A stretch of DNA of 5,322 nucleotides from Chloroflexota bacterium. Its GTDB lineage: Bacteria > Chloroflexota > Dehalococcoidia > SHYB01 > JACPQI01. The stretch spans positions 1 through 5,322 of the forward strand of contig JACPQI010000190.1 in assembly GCA_016190545.1 (NCBI GenBank), read 5' to 3'. Numbering within the stretch: position 1 is the first letter of the stretch; every line of letters starts with the position of its first letter. Below the pieces are notes generated by a model. That model saw nothing but the letters and a program-made list of their open reading frames with translations. It was not told where the DNA came from and did no database searches. Positions 1 to 5,322 of this stretch are shown here, in pieces. The position numbers were made by a program, and so were the translations under genes.

Positions 1-1430
1 CCGGTGCGGATGGGGAAGAACTCGCTCGAACCCAGGGTGTAGTCATACGGCGGGTCCTTGATTTTGACCTTTTCAAACGCTTCGTGGTTTGCGTGTACCT
101 TCCATGTAGCGTCGATGCGGAGGCCACCGACAGCTTCTACCGCGCCCAGCAGCATCATGATCGCGTACATGGCCCGGTAGAACTGGAAGCCAAGCTCCTG
201 CTGGGAGACGTGATAGGCCATGATGCCGACGGGCCGGTAGGGAATCGAGACCCCCTCCAGGACTATATTGCTCCCGATCATGGCGTTCTCGCCCATCTCC
301 TTGGCCACGCGCCGGATGTCGGCGGCGTCGAGGTCGCACACGCCGGCGGCCCATTCCGGTGTGTACTGGGCGACATGCTCCTTGAAAAGTTGGTAGGCGG
401 TCTTCACCGCCTTCCCTTCCGCGTTATAGGAGCCTTCCAGCGCTGGTTTCACGCCGGCAGCATCGAAGGCCTTGGCTGACCCGGAGGCTTCATCCCAGAC
501 CTGCTCCTTATTGTTCACACGGAGGAACGCGCCGTCGCCCTGGACTAGGAAGGGGGCGTTGGTGTGCTTGGTCAGGTATTCCTTATCGATGGTGCCCTGG
601 GCGATGATGGCGTTGCACAAGGCCAGGGCGAGGGCCAGGTCGGTGCCCGGCTTGATAGGCAGCCATTCGTCGGCGAAGGGACCGGCGCCGCGTAGCGAGG
701 GGTCGATGACGACGATCTTCAGGCCACGCTCCTTGGCCGCCAACATCTGCTGGTTCCAGGTGAGCCAGCAGAACTTATTGCCGCCGGCGTTGGTGATGTT
801 CCAGCCCCACGACAGCATGTAGCGCGTGTAGCGGAAGTCCGGGTTGGCGTTGGCGTGAGGGCCGATGGTGTATTCGGCGGCGCGGTACCCGGCGTCCGAA
901 CAGTAGCTTCCATGCCCGACCGCCGTGGCCCCGATGGCTGGTACAAAAGCCTTATCATAAGACGCCTCTTGCTTGCCCCTGCCCTTCTGCCACAGGACCA
1001 GCTTGGGGTCCCTGGCCCGCACCTCGTTCACCTTTTGGGCTACCAGAGTGAGGGCCTCATCCCAGGAGGCCTGCCGCCACTCGCCCTGCACGCCTTTGCC
1101 GTTGGTGCGGATGAGGGGGGCCTTGACCCGGTTGGGGTCATAGAGGGCCATGATCTGGGCTACGCCCTTGGGGCAGAGCGTACCTTTGTTGCGTGGGTGG
1201 TTGGGGTGGCCCTCCAGCTTGACGACGCGCCCGTTGATGGTGCGGGCGAGGATTCCGCAGTCCTGCTTGCCGATCCAGCAGGTGGTGGGAAGCCATTTCT
1301 CTTCCAGGGCCTGGACGCCCTTCCCGCCCTCGACCAGGGTCTGTAAAGGCCCTTCCACAAGCCGGCTGAGGGCGATGCCTCCGGCCGCTACTCCGCTTGT
1401 CTTCAGGAACGTCCGTCGTGAGACTTTCAC
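1..1430 (-). CDS. Tat-exported molybdopterin oxidoreductase, DMSO-reductase superfamily (N-terminal 476 residues, runs off left edge)
   Basis: This is probably the catalytic subunit of a respiratory molybdenum/tungsten bis-MGD enzyme acting outside the cytoplasmic membrane. The GTG start at 1428-1430 is chosen because GAGGGAGG lies 6 bases upstream and the first residues form a Tat signal (SRRTFLK at residues 4-10, then an Ala/Gly-rich stretch). A [4Fe-4S] motif follows at C51, C58 and C86 (ending LCPKG), but residue 54, where the second cysteine of the usual C-x2-C-x3-C-x27-C belongs, is Gly. Family blocks continue: WDEAL near 123-127, a GHGSYC segment where C177 is the likely metal ligand, WGWN at 208-211, VIDPS at 241-245 and the KPGTDLALALA cofactor-binding block at 260-270. 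The family is usually 700-1000 residues, so a third or more is missing. The substrate is not identifiable; formate, sulfur or arsenic oxyanion enzymes all remain possible. The family call is firm, the specific function open. Confidence 0.95.
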   Translation of the reverse strand, partial: MKVSRRTFLKTSGVAAGGIALSRLVEGPLQTLVEGGKGVQALEEKWLPTTCWIGKQDCGILARTINGRVVKLEGHPNHPRNKGTLCPKGVAQIMALYDPNRVKAPLIRTNGKGVQGEWRQASWDEALTLVAQKVNEVRARDPKLVLWQKGRGKQEASYDKAFVPAIGATAVGHGSYCSDAGYRAAEYTIGPHANANPDFRYTRYMLSWGWNITNAGGNKFCWLTWNQQMLAAKERGLKIVVIDPSLRGAGPFADEWLPIKPGTDLALALALCNAIIAQGTIDKEYLTKHTNAPFLVQGDGAFLRVNNKEQVWDEASGSAKAFDAAGVKPALEGSYNAEGKAVKTAYQLFKEHVAQYTPEWAAGVCDLDAADIRRVAKEMGENAMIGSNIVLEGVSIPYRPVGIMAYHVSQQELGFQFYRAMYAIMMLLGAVEAVGGLRIDATWKVHANHEAFEKVKIKDPPYDYTLGSSEFFPIRT

Positions 1431-1436
1431 GGCTAG

Positions 1437-1444
1437 CCTCCCTC
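1437..1444 (-). promoter_or_regulatory. Ribosome-binding site of the molybdoenzyme gene
   Basis: Minus-strand GAGGGAGG lies 6 bases before the GTG at 1428-1430. It decides the non-ATG start and gives a complete Tat signal. Its GGG part can pair with the CCC just upstream (see the finding on 1439-1456). Confidence 0.8.
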
Positions 1445-1453
1445 AGGGATAAC

Positions 1454-1528
1454 CCTTGCGATTGAAAGAAAGAGCGGAATGGAACGGCTTCTCCCGCCCC
1501 GAGGAGCGTGCGCAGAGCCTTGCGAGTG
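1454..1528. repeat. Pair of 11-base near-identical direct repeats upstream of the molybdoenzyme
   Basis: CCTTGCGATTG at 1454-1464 and CCTTGCGAGTG at 1518-1528 differ at one base and start 64 bases apart, close to six helical turns. On the minus strand they read CANTCGCAAGG, about 25 and 90 bases upstream of the molybdoenzyme start codon. They could be operator sites for the neighbouring LuxR-type regulator, but two copies can arise by chance and they do not match the NarL heptamer. Confidence 0.35.
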
Positions 1529-1859
1529 CCAGTACCGCATACGGTTTCCGGCGGGGCCCCTTTACGAGAAGTCCAAGTGGATATTAACCGGCCCGGAAAT
1601 CCCTGCACATCCCTATTTATTGTGATTTTTCTTACTACTGCGGTCCCGGGGCTTCAGAAGGGCCAATGGGACTTGGAGGCGTTTGGGGCGTCAGGGAAAA
1701 CGGAGGGCGCCTCGGAGGGGCGAACCAATTCTTCCACTATGGACAAGGGAAGACGTCTTATAGACAAGACAGCCCAGACCAGTCCCCAGTGAAAAATGTG
1801 ACGGCGGTACCAAGAGTGAGTGGCGGAGATACTCAGTTCGTGTGACATCAGGCGTTGGC

Positions 1860-2522
1860 CTAGGACTCAGCGTCCGTATAGCCTTTGCGCATGGCGTACC
1901 GCATCAACTCGTACCTGTTCTCCAGGCCGAGTTTGCGCATGATGTGCGCCCGGTGGGTCTGCACGGTATACACGCTCAGATGGAGTTTTTCCGCTACCTC
2001 TTGGTTGCTCAGACCAGTGGCAATGAGCCGGAGTACCTCCATTTCTCGCGCCGTGAGGCCGTCGTCGCCAGCTTTGAGCGCTTTGTCGCGGTACTGCATA
2101 TACTCGCCGACCATGTGCCCCGCCATCAACGGTGTCAGGTATACGCCGCCCTGGTGCACCGCCCGAATAGCTCCGGCCAGCTCGGCTGTCGTCGCCCCCT
2201 TGAGGATGTACCCGGATGCCCCGGCTGCCAGCATGCGGAAGAAATACTCCGGGTTCTCGTGTACGGAGAGGCCGAGTACCCGCGTCTCTTGGCCCAAGGC
2301 CACGATGGCTCTGGTCGCCTCAATCCCACTCATGCCAGGCATGGTCACGTCCATGAGAACGACGTGCGGGCTGAGTTGCCGGACTAGGTTGACGGCCTGT
2401 TCGCCGCTCTCGGCTTCTCCCACAACCTGCAAGTCTGGTTGAGCGTCGAGGAGCACATGGAGTCCTTCCCGGACCATGGCATGGTCGTCTACCAGGAGCA
2501 CACGTATGCAGGCATCGCTCAT
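1860..2522 (-). CDS. NarL/FixJ-family response regulator (REC + LuxR-type HTH)
   Basis: This 220-residue cytoplasmic transcription factor is full length for the NarL family. The receiver domain (about 6-122) has the acidic pair D12/D13, the phospho-acceptor D58 in VVLMD, the switch residue S86 and the conserved K108 in YILKG. The LuxR-type helix-turn-helix (about 155-215) begins LTAREMEVL and carries the typical LSNQEVAEKL and VQTHRAHIMRKL helices. The ATG at 2520-2522 overlaps the kinase stop in an ATGA, and AGGGG lies 8 bases upstream, so translation is probably coupled to the kinase. It should be phosphorylated by that kinase, since kinases with a HisKA_3 domain normally pair with this regulator class. 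Its target is likely the molybdoenzyme promoter downstream, possibly also its own operon; this is inferred from position only. No residue needed for phosphorylation is missing. Confidence 0.96.
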   Translation of the reverse strand: MSDACIRVLLVDDHAMVREGLHVLLDAQPDLQVVGEAESGEQAVNLVRQLSPHVVLMDVTMPGMSGIEATRAIVALGQETRVLGLSVHENPEYFFRMLAAGASGYILKGATTAELAGAIRAVHQGGVYLTPLMAGHMVGEYMQYRDKALKAGDDGLTAREMEVLRLIATGLSNQEVAEKLHLSVYTVQTHRAHIMRKLGLENRYELMRYAMRKGYTDAES

Positions 2523-3913
2523 AACGAAGGCCCCTGTGAAATGGGAATGGAAAACTTCACCGATGTCCCCAGCCCCACTGTTGACGACACCACAAGCGTC
2601 CCGCCGAGAAGCCTCGTGCGCTCCTCCATGCCACGGAGCCCAAGGCCAGAGCCCCGGGCGCCGACCACGGCTTTCATCTGGTCGTGTAGAAACCCCTGAC
2701 CGTCATCAGTCACCTCAACGTGGAGCGCGCCGCTCGTACCTTGAAGCGCTATCCTTACCTGCCTCGCCTTGGCATGTTTTGCCACGTTGTTAATCGCTTC
2801 CTGGACTATGCGGAAAACGGCTATCTCTACCGAAGGCGGCAGCGACGCTGGAACCTCGGTCGCCGCTACCAGTGCTTTGGCGTCTACCGCCCGCAGATGC
2901 CCTTCAGCGTAGGAACGAATGGCGGGGATCAGTCCCAGGTCGTCAAGGACGGTGGGGCGCAGGTCACTGATCAGTTTCCGTGTCTCCGCCAGGGAACCAC
3001 TCGTTATCTGCCTGGCGCGCCGGATAGCCTGTCTGGCACCGTGGTCACCGTTCACAAGATTGCCCTGCACGGCTTCCAGGCTTAACAGCACGGAAGTGAG
3101 TTGCTGCGCTAACTCGTCATGCAGCTCGCGGGCCACTCGCTTCCTCTCCTCCTCCTGGGAGAAGATCACTTGCTCCATCAGGTTCCGCCGCGCCGCTTCC
3201 TTGGCTTCCAACTCCCGGGCCATGATGTTGAAGGCGTTCCCGAGATGTCCTACCTCGTCGCCCCCTGGGGAAGCGATGCGGTGTGAGAGGTCGCCGCGGG
3301 CTACCGACTGCACGGCGGAAAGCAATTGTCGCAGTGGACGCGTCAAGTAATAGCTAAGCCAGTATGAGACCACGAGGCCGATAGCGACCGTCACGGCCAC
3401 CAGGACGATCAGGGCACGGGTATTCTGCGCCACCGCCGCTACCACACTGCGGCCCGTCATGCCCACTCGCACGGTGCCGGCTTTGCCGCCGAAAATGGGC
3501 GCCGCGATATCGCGAATAACCCCCTCTTCGCTGTTCAAGCGGCGCAGGCGGGTCTCCTGGCCGGCGGCGACGGCATTGGCCTCCAAAAGTCCCTGGGGTA
3601 GGCCTCTTCCAAATGTGTTCGCCTTGACCTCACCCGTAGGGCTGATAATGAAGACGTACCGCACGTCCTCGTTATTGAGCTTCGCCCGGTTCACCAGGTC
3701 ATAGATCCCCACCAGGTCGCTGGTGAGGAGAAGGTCCGTGCTGTTCGCCGCCAGATCCTTGGCAATGGCCTCGCCACGACTTTCCAGCTCCCTGTCCAAT
3801 ATCCGCCGCATGTCATTCCGCGCATAGAGCACCGCAATGATGCCGAGGAGGAAGATCACTCCGGAGAGCACCAGGGTGACCTTAAGCCGGAAGGTAATGC
3901 GTGGGGTTTTCAC
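2519..3913 (-). CDS. Membrane sensor histidine kinase, NarX-like (sensor domain, HAMP, HisKA_3, HATPase_c)
   Basis: This 464-residue inner-membrane kinase has a first transmembrane helix at about 11-30, an extracytoplasmic sensor domain at about 31-166 (Cache/PDC-like in pattern, with VRYVFIISPTGEV at 84-96), a second helix at about 167-187 and a HAMP domain at about 188-240. The dimerisation domain is of the HisKA_3 type, with H265 in ARELHDEL as phosphorylation site. The ATPase domain has the N box QEAINNVAKHAKA (371-383), DDGQGF (403-408) and GSGLGLRGM (421-429). All catalytic motifs are intact, and no cysteine is present. The GTG start at 3911-3913 is supported by AGGAG 7 bases upstream. 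It lies 10 bases after the binding-protein gene and overlaps the regulator by 4 bases. Its outer domain may read the ligand-loaded binding protein, as AioS does with AioX, rather than bind the ligand itself; that is inference. Confidence 0.96.
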   Translation of the reverse strand: MKTPRITFRLKVTLVLSGVIFLLGIIAVLYARNDMRRILDRELESRGEAIAKDLAANSTDLLLTSDLVGIYDLVNRAKLNNEDVRYVFIISPTGEVKANTFGRGLPQGLLEANAVAAGQETRLRRLNSEEGVIRDIAAPIFGGKAGTVRVGMTGRSVVAAVAQNTRALIVLVAVTVAIGLVVSYWLSYYLTRPLRQLLSAVQSVARGDLSHRIASPGGDEVGHLGNAFNIMARELEAKEAARRNLMEQVIFSQEEERKRVARELHDELAQQLTSVLLSLEAVQGNLVNGDHGARQAIRRARQITSGSLAETRKLISDLRPTVLDDLGLIPAIRSYAEGHLRAVDAKALVAATEVPASLPPSVEIAVFRIVQEAINNVAKHAKARQVRIALQGTSGALHVEVTDDGQGFLHDQMKAVVGARGSGLGLRGMEERTRLLGGTLVVSSTVGLGTSVKFSIPISQGPSL

Positions 3914-3920
3914 TCCTGTG

Positions 3921-3925
3921 CTCCT
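3921..3925 (-). promoter_or_regulatory. Ribosome-binding site of the kinase gene, overlapping the upstream stop codon
   Basis: Minus-strand AGGAG lies 7 bases before the GTG at 3911-3913 and shares bases with the TAG stop (3924-3926) of the binding-protein gene. This supports the GTG start and suggests that ribosomes ending on the first gene help start the second. Confidence 0.75.
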
Positions 3926-4868
3926 AGCGCGCTGCTGTCGCCCGTATCATACGTTCAATGTCGTCGTAGGCGCCGGGATCCGGCGAGGCGAAGGAATCGA
4001 TGCCCAGGCGCGCCAGGACCTTCTGTCCCTCTGGATCAGAACGCATGCCTAGAAAGGCTGACGCCAGATCGCGGCGCAATGTGGTGTCGATGTTGGGATG
4101 GACGATAATTGGATTTATCCCATAGGGTGGTGATCTCCAGACCACTTTGGTCTTGGCGACAATCAGTGGGTCGGTCCGGACCATGTAGTCGTACACCAGG
4201 CTGTCCACGGCGGCGCCGTCCACCCACCCTTCAGCGACGGCTCTGATCGACCTGTCATGGGCGTAAGTAAAGATGAAGTCCTTAAAGAATTTCTCGGAGG
4301 CCTCACCCATCTGTGAGAGCACGTACACCGGGACTAGCCGCCCGGAGTTGGACAACGGATCAGTAAAGGCGAAGGTCTTGTGCCGTAAGTCCTCCCAGGT
4401 TCTCACCGTGCTGGAAGTAGGAACGATGAGATAGGACTGGTAGGTCGTTGCACCGTTGACGACCGGAACCACCAAGGGTTGCATACCGAAGTCGCGGCGG
4501 CCCACAACGAAGGCACCGCTACAGACAAGGGCGAATGTTGCTTCCCCAGAGCGGACAAGGGCGTTGGTCTCGGCATAGCTCTTGCCTTGCACAATTTCTA
4601 TGGGACGGCCTAACCGTTTTCCAAGATACGAAGCAAGCGACTCATAATTTTCCAGAGTGGCTCTAGGCGAAAGGACGGCAGCAACAGCGAACTTCAAGAC
4701 GGCATGGTTTGGCTCATACGTGGGGTTGTCCTGATGTGAGGAGAGGGCTGAAAGGGAGATTCTACCGTCTGCCGCTGGGCTGTTGTCGTTGAGGACCGGA
4801 GTATACAAGACAACAACAGCAATGGCGGCCGCTATCGCTACAGCTAGCACAGCTCCCAGGGCGCGCAT
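3924..4868 (-). CDS. PhnD/TtrS/AioX-type periplasmic substrate-binding protein, probable sensor subunit
   Basis: This 314-residue protein has a hydrophobic segment at 3-22 after a short basic start, acting as an export signal or uncleaved membrane anchor; there is no lipobox cysteine. The rest follows the PhnD-like type 2 periplasmic-binding fold: LKFAVAAVLSPRATLENYESL at about 58-78 (core LSPR), then YLGKRLG, the pocket segment ATFALVCSGAFV (110-121), LIVPTSSTV (147-155), FAFTDPLSNSG (166-176) and GWVDGAAVDSLVYDYM (214-229). C116 is the only cysteine. The ATG at 4866-4868 is preferred over an upstream TTG at 4929-4931 because GGAGG lies 5 bases before it and it leaves a clean signal segment. 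PhnD proteins of phosphonate transport sit beside ABC permease and ATPase genes; none is here, and a kinase and regulator follow in the same operon. I therefore infer a sensing role like AioX or TorT. The ligand is unknown. Confidence 0.9.
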   Translation of the reverse strand: MRALGAVLAVAIAAAIAVVVLYTPVLNDNSPAADGRISLSALSSHQDNPTYEPNHAVLKFAVAAVLSPRATLENYESLASYLGKRLGRPIEIVQGKSYAETNALVRSGEATFALVCSGAFVVGRRDFGMQPLVVPVVNGATTYQSYLIVPTSSTVRTWEDLRHKTFAFTDPLSNSGRLVPVYVLSQMGEASEKFFKDFIFTYAHDRSIRAVAEGWVDGAAVDSLVYDYMVRTDPLIVAKTKVVWRSPPYGINPIIVHPNIDTTLRRDLASAFLGMRSDPEGQKVLARLGIDSFASPDPGAYDDIERMIRATAAR

Positions 4869-4873
4869 GTTCG

Positions 4874-4878
4874 CCTCC
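4874..4878 (-). promoter_or_regulatory. Ribosome-binding site of the binding-protein gene
   Basis: Minus-strand GGAGG lies 5 bases before the ATG at 4866-4868. It decides the start against the in-frame TTG 21 codons upstream, which would add a basic, cysteine-containing extension ahead of the signal segment. Confidence 0.75.
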
Positions 4879-4907
4879 GCCCGGCGTCGGAGCGGGCTCC
4901 GGGAGGA

Positions 4908-4916
4908 AGTGTAGCA
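4908..4916 (-). promoter_or_regulatory. Possible extended -10 promoter element for the sensor operon
   Basis: On the minus strand TGCTACACT fits an extended -10 (TGn plus a hexamer matching TATAAT at 4 of 6 bases), about 40 bases before the ATG of the binding protein. No good -35 box lies 16-18 bases further upstream. It would give a short leader containing the GGAGG site. The call is weak. Confidence 0.25.
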
Positions 4917-5004
4917 CAGAATACTGAGCAATCATTGCGCTGGCCCTACTGATACCTTCGTGTAGGCCCCAAAGCCCAGGTCCGCCTGGAGCAGTGGTGC
5001 TGGC

Positions 5005-5045
5005 AAAAGAACCTCCGGAGCCCAAGGGGATAGGGGCTCCGGAGG
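5005..5045 (-). terminator. Intrinsic-terminator-like hairpin reading leftward
   Basis: The 12-base arms at 5012-5023 and 5034-5045 (CCTCCGGAGCCC on the plus strand, and its exact reverse complement) enclose a 10-base loop. On the minus strand the stem is followed directly by TTCTTTT (5005-5011). No T-tract follows on the plus strand, so the leftward direction is favoured. It lies about 140 bases before the binding-protein start, so it could end a gene beyond the right edge or act as an attenuator in a long leader. Confidence 0.6.
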
Positions 5046-5057
5046 AGCCGTATTCGT

Positions 5058-5087
5058 GGTGGAGACGGGGGAGGCCCTCTCTCCACC
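5058..5087. other. Second hairpin next to the terminator-like stem
   Basis: An 8-base perfect inverted repeat (GGTGGAGA at 5058-5065 and TCTCCACC at 5080-5087) encloses 14 bases that can form an inner GGG/CCC stem (5068-5070 with 5075-5077). No T-tract follows on either strand, so it is not itself an intrinsic terminator. On the minus strand it would be transcribed just before the hairpin at 5012-5045, leaving two stem-loops in series. Confidence 0.4.
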
Positions 5088-5322
5088 TGCTTACATGTCT
5101 GAGCGTCCGGATTATGTTGAGGTGGAAGGCTCGCCTAACCCCTAGAGCCTATGTGCTAGCCGTCGCCTCGGTCGCATAGCAATTGGAGGTGCCAGCAGTG
5201 AGACAGCGCTTCCGCGAGTCCAGATCAGGACGAGGCCGCTTGTGAGGCTGCTCTCAAGAGACGACCATGTCGCCCTTAGAAGTTATTCGTCACCGCCCGG
5301 CAGAATACCCACCAGTGCTCAC

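Larger units (their letters stand above)
1431..1859. other. 429-base intergenic region between response regulator and molybdoenzyme, likely regulatory
   Basis: I see no supported gene here. A minus-strand ORF at 1654-1848 (64 codons) has no Shine-Dalgarno site and no recognisable protein features. The region holds an AT-rich tract at about 1612-1637, an 8-base palindrome GGGGCCCC at 1553-1560, a pair of 11-base near-repeats at 1454-1464 and 1518-1528, and a short inverted repeat at 1445-1456 beside the molybdoenzyme ribosome-binding site. There is no convincing terminator after the regulator gene and no clear sigma-70 promoter pair. The length and position, between a regulator and a same-strand enzyme gene, suggest that the molybdoenzyme has its own controlled promoter here. 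That is inference. Confidence 0.5.
4869..5322. other. 454-base region upstream of the sensor operon without a supported gene
   Basis: Apart from the possible promoter and two hairpins, I see no gene. A plus-strand ATG at 5267-5269 opens a frame that reaches the right edge (18 codons seen, no good Shine-Dalgarno site) and could be the start of a divergent gene. On the minus strand two short frames enter from the edge and stop within 15 codons; either could be the tail of a gene that the hairpin at 5012-5045 terminates. A GTG at 5198-5200 has GGAGGT 7 bases upstream but runs only 15 codons before a stop. None can be called from the visible sequence. Confidence 0.4.

Noticed and set aside
1620..1640. 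TTGTGATTTTT stretch resembling half of a CRP/FNR site
   Set aside because: Only one half-site is present; the expected second half (TCACA or ATCAA at the right spacing) is absent.
1705..1725. Short GC-rich stem after the response regulator as a possible terminator
   Set aside because: The stem is only about 4-5 base pairs with a mismatch, and the nearest T-run (TTTT) is separated from it by several C and G bases.
1797..1846. TGTGAC repeated at 1797-1802 and 1841-1846
   Set aside because: A six-base repeat is too short to mean much, and it lies nearer the regulator stop than the molybdoenzyme start.
1654..1848. 64-codon minus-strand ORF in the gap between regulator and molybdoenzyme
   Set aside because: There is no Shine-Dalgarno site before its ATG, and its composition is odd (many Trp, His and Ser) with no recognisable domain. 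Random ORFs of this length are expected in GC-rich DNA.
1842..2387. Long plus-strand ORFs opposite the response regulator, kinase and molybdoenzyme (for example 1842-2387, 855-1346)
   Set aside because: They are antisense shadows of strongly conserved minus-strand genes with intact family motifs; their translations show no family features.
4994..5179. 61-codon plus-strand ORF starting with GTG
   Set aside because: It runs through both hairpins at 5012-5087, which explain the sequence better. GGAG sits only 2 bases before the GTG, too close for a good site, and the product is not recognisable.

Overview
The window carries one recognisable block of four genes, all on the minus strand, so it reads right to left: a PhnD-type periplasmic substrate-binding protein (3924-4868), a membrane histidine kinase of the NarX/HisKA_3 kind (2519-3913), a NarL/LuxR-type response regulator (1860-2522) and, after a 429-base gap, the first 476 codons of a Tat-exported molybdopterin oxidoreductase of the DMSO-reductase superfamily (1-1430), which runs off the left edge. 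The molybdoenzyme is the most easily overlooked gene because its stop codon lies outside the window.

The first three genes look like one operon. The binding-protein stop codon sits inside the kinase ribosome-binding site (10 bases between genes), and the kinase and regulator overlap in an ATGA. No permease or ATPase gene lies with the binding protein, so a sensing role is more likely than transport. The layout (binding protein, kinase, regulator, then a molybdoenzyme) is the logic of known respiratory sensing cassettes such as aioXSR (arsenite) and, with the PhnD-like domain fused to the kinase, ttrSR (tetrathionate). My inference is that the binding protein detects the substrate outside the membrane, the kinase relays this to the regulator, and the regulator switches on the molybdoenzyme operon. 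The substrate cannot be read from the sequence.

Two residue-level oddities stand out. The molybdoenzyme has a near-canonical N-terminal iron-sulfur motif, but glycine replaces the second cysteine. The binding protein has a single cysteine, placed in the segment that in this fold lines the ligand pocket.

The right-hand 454 bases (4869-5322) hold no gene I can support. They contain a strong minus-strand intrinsic-terminator-like hairpin, a second hairpin, and a possible promoter for the operon. The 429-base gap 1431-1859 has no supported gene, an AT-rich tract and a pair of 11-base near-repeats upstream of the molybdoenzyme.

The organism is a bacterium with fairly GC-rich DNA, GTG as well as ATG starts, strong Shine-Dalgarno sites and a Tat pathway. 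The style of the genes would fit an uncultured anaerobe or facultative respirer, perhaps Chloroflexota, but that assignment is a low-confidence impression.
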